A stretch of DNA of 64,000 nucleotides from Latrodectus hesperus (taxonomy: Eukaryota > Arthropoda > Arachnida > Araneae > Theridiidae), in assembly GCA_037975125.1 (NCBI GenBank), contig CM075850.1, positions 69,421,890-69,485,889 on the forward strand. The letters run 5' to 3'. Every line of letters begins with the position of its first letter. The first letter of the stretch is position 1. The position numbers and the translations under genes were made by a program. Under the pieces are notes generated by a model. It was not told the DNA's origin. It saw only the letters and a program-made list of their open reading frames with translations, and did no database searches. Shown piece by piece: positions 52,601-61,600 of the stretch.

Positions 52601-55600
52601 ATCTTTCCTTTACAAATTTTGGATGTATTTATTTTATTTTCAATTCATATCATTATTTCATTAATACTTGTGTTTATATGGGCTTTTTTTTACCAATTAT
52701 AATAGCTTAATATTGATGACATAAATGCCAAGGGACTTAAAGCTTTCGAAATACTCTAAAGATATTAAATCATAAATGTAATTGAATTAATTACTTATTT
52801 GAAGATGTTATGAAGATTCAAATTGAACAAGTTTATAAATAATAAAGTCAATATTATATATTTGAAATACATAACTAAAAATATTTACATTCATAAAAAA
52901 ATTCCTGATTTTGATTGGTTTAAAAACATTAACGAAGTACTTTTGAAATTAATCACTCTGAAATACATAAATAATCTGCATTTAATTTTATACTTTTACC
53001 TTTATGATCACAAAGTTACCAGGAAATTAACAATTTTATTACTATTTCGGAAATATTTTTATCAAGTTATAAAATATTTTCATCGTTTGCTTCATAAAAC
53101 TTTAAAACTATTGGAATATTCTGAAAAAATTCATAATTACAAGTAGACATGATATTAGAGTTTAAAAAATAAACAATTATAATCCAAGTTACAATAAATA
53201 AAATCAAATATGATCATAATAACACGTAAAATACTTTCTTGCATATCTAGCCAATAAATATAAAATACAGTGAAATATTAATTAAAAACATAAAATCAGA
53301 AAACATTCCCTTTTGATCCAAATACATGATTAATTTTCTTCAATCTTTATGTAATATAGATAAATATTCTTTGACTTACAAGTTAATAAATATTTTTGGA
53401 TTTTTTAGGTATTATAATTTAAATTCTCTGATTTTCCTTAACCATTTATAATTTTCACTACTGCCCTCACTTAGAAATTGTATGAACTATATAAAATATC
53501 CATTTATATAGAAAAAAAGACCTTATTGAAAAATAATTTGTGTTATATATTTCAATACAATTGCTTTATAATTCTATTGATTATATTAGTTAGATCAACA
53601 GATTCTTATTTATAACAATTATAAAACAACTTTTCAATAGTTTAATAAACATTAAGTTGTATATTACAGCAGACTGATGTTTCAGCGATTATTTTAAATA
53701 TAATAAACATTACATAACACATAAATTGTAAGAAAAGCACCATAAAAATTCTTGCACAAAGAATTGCAAGAAAAGCATTACTGGATTATCAAACTTCATA
53801 ATAAAAGTCATTAATAATGAAACTCATAATGTTTAGTAATAAACAGAATCACAAAATTCATTATCACCAAATTAAATCATTCATTTGGGTACTAAGTTTA
53901 CATACTTCTAGAGTACATTTATCCTCAGAAATTACCATGCATTCGCTATGCAGCACCTTAGATTTTGTAAATTAAATAGAAGAAAGCACAGTTGTGTACC
54001 ACCATATTCCACATTTTCAATGGGTTTAAAATCTAATCTCTTCAATTGAGGCAAGGGAAAGTATTGGAAGTCAGTATGATGTTCAGTAAACAAATTTTGA
54101 GCATTTGTGGTACAAACAGTAGCTGAACTTCTGGTATAATTGCATTATTGTCTATAAGGTACATGTCACAATCAAAATAAAATAGAACATTGCAGCAAGT
54201 ATTTGATTTGAGTATACATCTAAGCCTCTCGTGGTTTTTTTTTCTCTCGAGAAATACTAAGATACAACTGCCAAGTCAGAAGAACGTGCTCCATATAATG
54301 ATACTTTTACTAGACTCTTGACTGTGCGAGTAAGATAAGATGGATTTATGACTTTGAGGGATTCTTGTTAAATTCAATATCTTCCATCAATGCAAAATAA
54401 AATTTAGCATGATTTATCTGTTCACATTACATATTTCAAATCCTCAATTGTCCAGTGTCTTATTTCCCGACAACAATGCAAACTATTGTTTGCTTTTTAT
54501 GTTCAGCTAAAATTTGTTGAGAAGAGCTTTGGTTGACAATATGTCTCATTTGAAATTAGAGTCCCTATTTTGCTGTACAATTAGTCAGAGATTATTTTGA
54601 TCACATTATTCGAAAACTATGCTTGATGTGATGTTAGTCTTTTAAACAAGGACTGTGGTTTCTGATTTCAACTTTTAAAAACCTTTGATATACTTGCTCT
54701 TAAGAACTCAGAAAGATTTGTGACCTTCGAAATCGAAGTTTCTGCTAAATGGGAATCAATAATTAATCCTGTTTTCAATGGTAAAAGATCTGTCATTTCC
54801 CCCCTTTTAATTCATTCATTGACCTGACTTATAATAGCATTCTAATAAAATAGAATCCATGTCATAAAAAAATTTACTTATATCCCTAGCAACTATTTAA
54901 AAATATCAAAATATTCTAACGCATTGGTGATAATAGTTATTTATCCTTAAGAGAACTTTTACCGAATTTACAATTACAATTCATCAATTGTATCTTTCAT
55001 CCCCATTAAAATACCAAGTGAGCTAGTATTAAAAAATAAAGTTAGTAATATATTATGAAAGAGAATTAATGCAAAAAATTTGAAAATGTCGTTCTTGTAA
55101 ATACCATTATACCTTTTTTGTTTTGAGTTTGATTAGGCATTGGTAGAACTTGAGGCAAGTTAAGTCTTGATTGTATTGAGGATACAGAGCTCTGCCTAGT
55201 ATCCCTAACATTGACTTTAGAATCAGTTGCAGCCTTGGGTACAGGCTTAATTTCCTTCGTTTTCAAATCCAAAGAAGAATCTGAAATGAAATCATTTTCC
55301 TCTTTCTCAACACCAAATAACTCAGATTCTTCACTAGATGAATATCGATCACTAACACTTTGAACATTTTTTTGTGGTGAAGGCACTTCAGAAAATTTAT
55401 CATCTAATGGCAAATCCTCCTATATTAATGAAATCACTATGAGTATATTTATTCTTTTAAGGTATATTTAAAGTTTTTTTATTTTAACAGTATAAATCAA
55501 TTTTAAAAAATAATAAATAAAGAAGAAATTTATACAAAGAAAACAAAACTTGTTTATTTTAAAATAATATTTTTTAATAAAAAGTATATTAGTTTATATG

Positions 55601-58600
55601 CAAATATATATAATATATATATTTGCATATAAACTAAACAAAGTCAAATTTACACATTTTAATTATATACAGAAAATTTGGACAAAACAATGTTTGATTT
55701 CTTCATTGAAAATTTAACAATTTCAATCAATCCTAATATCTGTTTAATAATTATTATAATATTTTGCTCTAGTTCCCAAAAAATTTCACTTTTTATTAAT
55801 GTATTTGTAGAAAATTTTTATAAAATATAAAAATACAAAACATTTAATAAAAAAAGCTTATTAATCTTCATAAAGTACCAATTACTTTTAACTTTATGAA
55901 GAGATTTCTATTGAACAGTTTTGTAGAAAAATTTGTTTTACTAGTTACATAAAATTAAATATTTATTATTTAAATGTGAAATTTTAAATATAAATAAAAC
56001 TTAGCAATTTATAAATTTTGCAAAATAAATAATAGAAACATAGGTTCAGGACATCGTATACACAAATCAAAATATACCTCTTCAGATGATGTCTCATCAG
56101 AAGACTCAGATGAGCTACTTTCAATTTCTACTGAAGACTCAGCATCTAGAATTATAATTAATTTGAATAAAAAATTAAATTATTCTAAAATGGCTTTTCT
56201 TATGTGTTACACAATAACGAGAAATAACATAATAAAATCTTTGTGATAATTCTTAAGATTAAATAAGAATTTTAGCTTGCATAACATATACTGTATTCCA
56301 AAACAATATTCATGCAAAATAATATCAATCAATCAATATATCAATACACAGTAAAAACATATAGCAATTTACTAGTAATTTTAACAAGTAGGTTTCATAT
56401 ATGATAAAAATCCATTATTACAGTCTACATTATACCTATACATGAAGTCAAATATTAGATAATACTTTATAAAAAATAAAATTAAAATCCCAAATTATTA
56501 CAGATTAAAAAACATTTGAAATAATAATTTAAAGTTAAATTTTGGAACAGAAAAAAATACATACCTTCTTGAATAAGATCCTTCAGGCCAGCATAATCAT
56601 CTGCCATAAATTCTTCTGAACCAATTATGAAAGGTAATGGCCTGTGTTCATAAGGATCCTTGAAAAAAATAACAAAATATGCAATCAAATTTTTTCAAAT
56701 GCTCTAATTTTATTTGAAAATATAAGTGTATCCAAAAATTATGAAACTACTATATTTTGAAACTCTTAATGATTTTTTTTCTTTATTTTACATTTAGAAA
56801 TGTAAAAGAAAAAATGTTAGCAAATTATGTTAACAATAAAGTATTATTGAACATTGTCACAGCTTATCTATATAAAAGCAACCAAAAAGTCTATTTCATG
56901 ATTTAAAAAGTAATCCTAAATTTCATAGTAAATAATTTTAGACAGATTCTTAATAAATAAAAATATACAGCAATAATGGACTAAAACCTGATATAATAGA
57001 AATATCTACTGACTACAAAAAAAAGTAATGTAAAAATGAATCAAAAGTAAATAACGAAAACAATGTTTCAAAAGAACATTTTTGTTATTTTACACATAAA
57101 AATTTAACCAAGACTTGGAATGTAATTTTCTAATGTAATATGTTTATATGTATATATAAACACAAGAGTCTAAATGAAATTTTTAGTTAATTTACATAAT
57201 GTTAATTTTACAAAATGAAATATTGAATATTAGTTAAAAGAAAACAGCAATAAATTCATTGAAATACATTTAACATACACAAGAAGTTGATAAAAAGCAA
57301 CCAAATGAGATTTTGATGTCATGATTTCCTTTATCTAGATAGCATCATAATTTTTCTTTATGTTTACATACAAATTTTAATTATACGCAGAACAGTTATA
57401 AGAAATAAATACTTAATATATTCATATATTTTTGATATACATGCAATCAAAATTAATAGGATAAAAAAATATTTTATAAATAAGTCGTTCATTTAGATAT
57501 TTAGGAAGAACAAAATATCAGAAAAGTTATAATTTTTTTAGTATGTTCCCTATATCCATTACTTCTTTGAGCTTTACAGAAAATATACTGATCTCCAACA
57601 GTTAAAGTTTTGAAGCTCATCATTAAAAAAATGGCAATAAAAATAAAATTCATGGTTTATACAAATGATAGGAATACTACAAGAAAATCCTGCAAAAACT
57701 TGAGTCACTAATTTTATTTTAAAGAAATGAACATTTATTTAGAATGTGAAAATAAGTATAAAAAAATCACACTTCATGTGTGAGTTGAGTAGTAGATTGA
57801 GAAGATCATTTTTCATTCGTAATTTTCTGAACATCCAGAAAATACCCAGAAGGGTCTGGCAATGTCTTGGACCAATGTTAAATAACCAATTTGTTAAAGT
57901 AGTAGGAAGTTGGATGTGTAAATGGAGTTTTCCTAAGCAGATATTATAAAGTAAATTAAGTACCACAATAGCATTAAATGCATGGTTCAACAATTGTGAG
58001 ATAACTTTCAATGTGAAGATTCTGTATTAAGAAGATATATCAACATACATTGAAGAGGGAAAAGTTAAAAGCCCTGTAAAAGACATTTTTAGCCCTTTTG
58101 ATTAGAAGGAGAAGTATTACTGTACCTCACTTTGTTGCAGATCATTTTGTCATATGAGAAGCAAGAATCTCTGCCATTACAGCATGTCCTTATATAAAAT
58201 GATCAGTTGTGTTTCCTTCTGGGCCAAAGACATAAATTTACTTAGGTAGGAAAACACATTTCCTGTACTAGATAGCAATTTGTTTTTCAAACCTTCATAG
58301 ATGAGTCCCGATTCTCACTAGGGGCTGACTGGAGGAAATAAGGAACTAAATAGAACTATGATTTTTTTTCTTGTCACTCAATGGGCATTTTTTTTTCATA
58401 CAAGGGCTAATTAGACTTACAAGACTTACAATTTAAACAATTAGTGAAGAATACACTCTTTATGAGAACACATTTTTCTAGTTCTTCCACAATTGACACC
58501 ATGAAATTTTAACACTTTCTCGGAAAAAGGACTTTTATTTTGGAAAATGTGGAATCGTATTTGTTTCAAATTTATGAAAAATTTAATACCCTCTTCAATA

Positions 58601-61600
58601 AAGAAGTTTGATGTCTATTTCCTTCAAATTCCATGTTTCTGTTCATTCATTTTCAAATCAGGCACAAAAAACACTTTACACCTTAGCTTTCGAAGCTGGT
58701 TTGTACAACTGATTTTTAAGAATAATTGTATATAAAGAAGTTATTAAAATTCTGAAACACAATTTTTATTTAAGTTTCCAGAAAACATGATGAATTTCAC
58801 GAATTATGGATTTTTCACAACTGCAAATTTTACTTGATATTAAGTACATTGCAAAAGAATTTTCACTATAAAATATACACTTTATAACATATTTAAGGAT
58901 ACAGGGCAATAGTGAGTATGAAATTTTGCTACACATTTTTTAAAACAAACGAATCTATAGTAGCAATTTAAAAGATTTAAATGCATAATACAGTTTCCAT
59001 TACATTACATATGAATCTTAGTAGCATGCAAAAAATTTATAATTCATGATCGACTTAAAGAAATATTTTCTTATATATTTTCAATTAAAGTCCTTTTTAT
59101 CAAAGAAAAATTTTAATTCACTAAGAAAAAACTGGGTAGATCATTTTAGTGCTTAAAAATTTTTATGAATAAGGCTAATAAAACTTGAATATATTTTATT
59201 ACAAATTTAATTAAATAAGATCAAATTTCTATTAATTTTGAGAACATTAATGTGAACCAAGAAACAATAACTAAAAAAACATTTTTAGATATGAAATAAA
59301 ATACTTCTATTAGAATCCAAATAATTCTAATATAATACAAAAAATAAATATTCTTTTGATAATTAATATCTTTAATATCTCCAAAAACATTTATAACAAA
59401 AATTTCAACTATATTAAATTGCATAATGTTTATATTTAATGTGACAGAATCTTAAACTTGTGATGGGAATCTTGTTTTTAGATAAACTTAGAAGAATCAA
59501 CAGTATAAATGATTGTATGGATAGGCAAAAAACATTGATATGATGGTAATTGCAAATTTTATTCTCATGATTTTATTCCAGTAAAATTCTTCAAATTAGT
59601 TTACAATTTATAAAAAAAATCATTTAAAAAATGATTTTTTTTATGTCAAATAAATCATCTAAACTCAATATGAATTTTATGTAATTTCAAGTACAATGGA
59701 GGAAAAAACACTTATTATTAATATATATGGTAACTTAAGGAATAAAACTGATGAAAATTCTTAAGACGAGAGTTTATATAATATCCAATATTAGAATTTT
59801 TACTGTTATCTTTATTACATAATTATTTTACTCAGAATTATTTAATTAAAGAAATGATTAACTTAAAAATTGATATCAGAAAGACTTTATTTCGTTATTT
59901 TTAATTATCAGCATTAAAAATAATTTATTAATTTTCAAATTATTACATGAATTTCTACTACAAGTAAATTGATTTTATTCTTGCAAAATTGTCCATATTA
60001 TTACAAAACTTGTTTTACATATGGTTGATCATTAAAAACAATTTTTAAAAAGAGCTGAATAAAATAGCATATTTAGCTAGCAGCTTGAAAAGTATTATAA
60101 CATTATTACAGATGCAAGCACATTTACAAATACAGGAAAAATAGTTTTATTCTTAATATTAAATACTTTTTTTAAACATTTTATAATTAGAAAAATTATA
60201 TAATCCATAAGAAAATCTTCGTCAAAGATAAGGGAACTGGGCGATGGGTAAAATGCACCAAGCGGACAATAAAGTGTGGCAAATGGGCTTAACGGTTTGG
60301 AATCCATTTGTATGATGCAATTTTAGTTTTATAACACTAGCTGATTATATGACATGCACGAAATTCGTCTTGTATGTAACCCTTGAAGCATTTAATGAAT
60401 AATTTTATTTGTTAAGTTAATGTTCTCGTCGTTGGGCTTCGAAATTTTTTAAGGTTATATTATTTCAAATTTTTGTTTGGTCGGCCATTAAAAGATCACT
60501 ACAGGGTCCATTTGATTCATACATCACTGAGTATGTATAACAAAAAATCCTAAAAAAACATTGTAAACAATTTCTTTGAAGCAACAAAAACTTCTTATTC
60601 TGCGACCGATTGTGATAATTGCCACTGTATTGGATGATATATATTTTCATTAAAATTGATGTTGAACGAAATATTTTATGAACGTATTCAGAGTGGCAAT
60701 GTTGATTAATTAGAAACTCCAGTTTTTATAAAAATGTATGCTTACATAAGAAAGCATAGCTTTAAATAAAGTTGTGTGTTGTTAGATTGTGGCATACTGA
60801 AATTTTTTTAAGGTGGGCATCACTGCCCTGTTAGTTAAAATTCAAGTTTTAATGAAAAATGCAGTTTGTGTACATATTGCTCGGTTGTCACGGTAGTAAC
60901 TAGCACTACACTGAAGTTTTTTTAAGGTGAGCGCCACTGTATTGTTACTTAAAATTTGAGTTTTAATAAAAAAAATACAATTTGTTCATGTTAGTGATTT
61001 AGCTTTATTGCTTGCTTGTCGCTATAGTAGGTAGCACTACACTGAAGTTTTTTTTTTTTTTTGTAAGGTGGGTGCCACTTAATAAAATTAAATAAAATTT
61101 AAATAAAATTCTAGTTTTAATAAAATATGCAATTTGTTTGCATTAGAGATTTAGCTTTATTGCGTGCATGTGAATTTTTGTGGAATTCGTAATACTTAGT
61201 TCATATTTGTTTTTTATTATGTAATCTTTGGGTAATTATTTTCTATTTATTAGAATTTCACAATACTTCTTTAATAAGTAATTATAATGAAATATTCAAA
61301 ATGTTGATATTTGGAATCTGAAATAGCGTAATTCCAAAGTTTAAGTTCAAACGCGATCGGTATTTGGTAGCCAAATATTGTGTGCAGTGACATAATTAGA
61401 TTGACAAGATAGCTGTACAGCGCTTGTTGCAAAATTTAAAAATCTCTACAGATTCCTGGTCTTTTACCAAAACCTTAATTTTCTTTCCAAATCTTAATTT
61501 AAAAAGGAAAAAAATCAAGAAAAGTATAAACTCATACAAGACAAAAAATAAAAAACTTATCATGTTTTATCTGATTACCTTTGGTTCAAGTATTGTACGA

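Noticed and set aside
55105..55112. Alternative splice donor for the exon at 55113-55419
   Set aside because: It would end the exon in phase 0, but the next exon at 51114-51220 needs phase 1 to keep EDLFADADD in frame.
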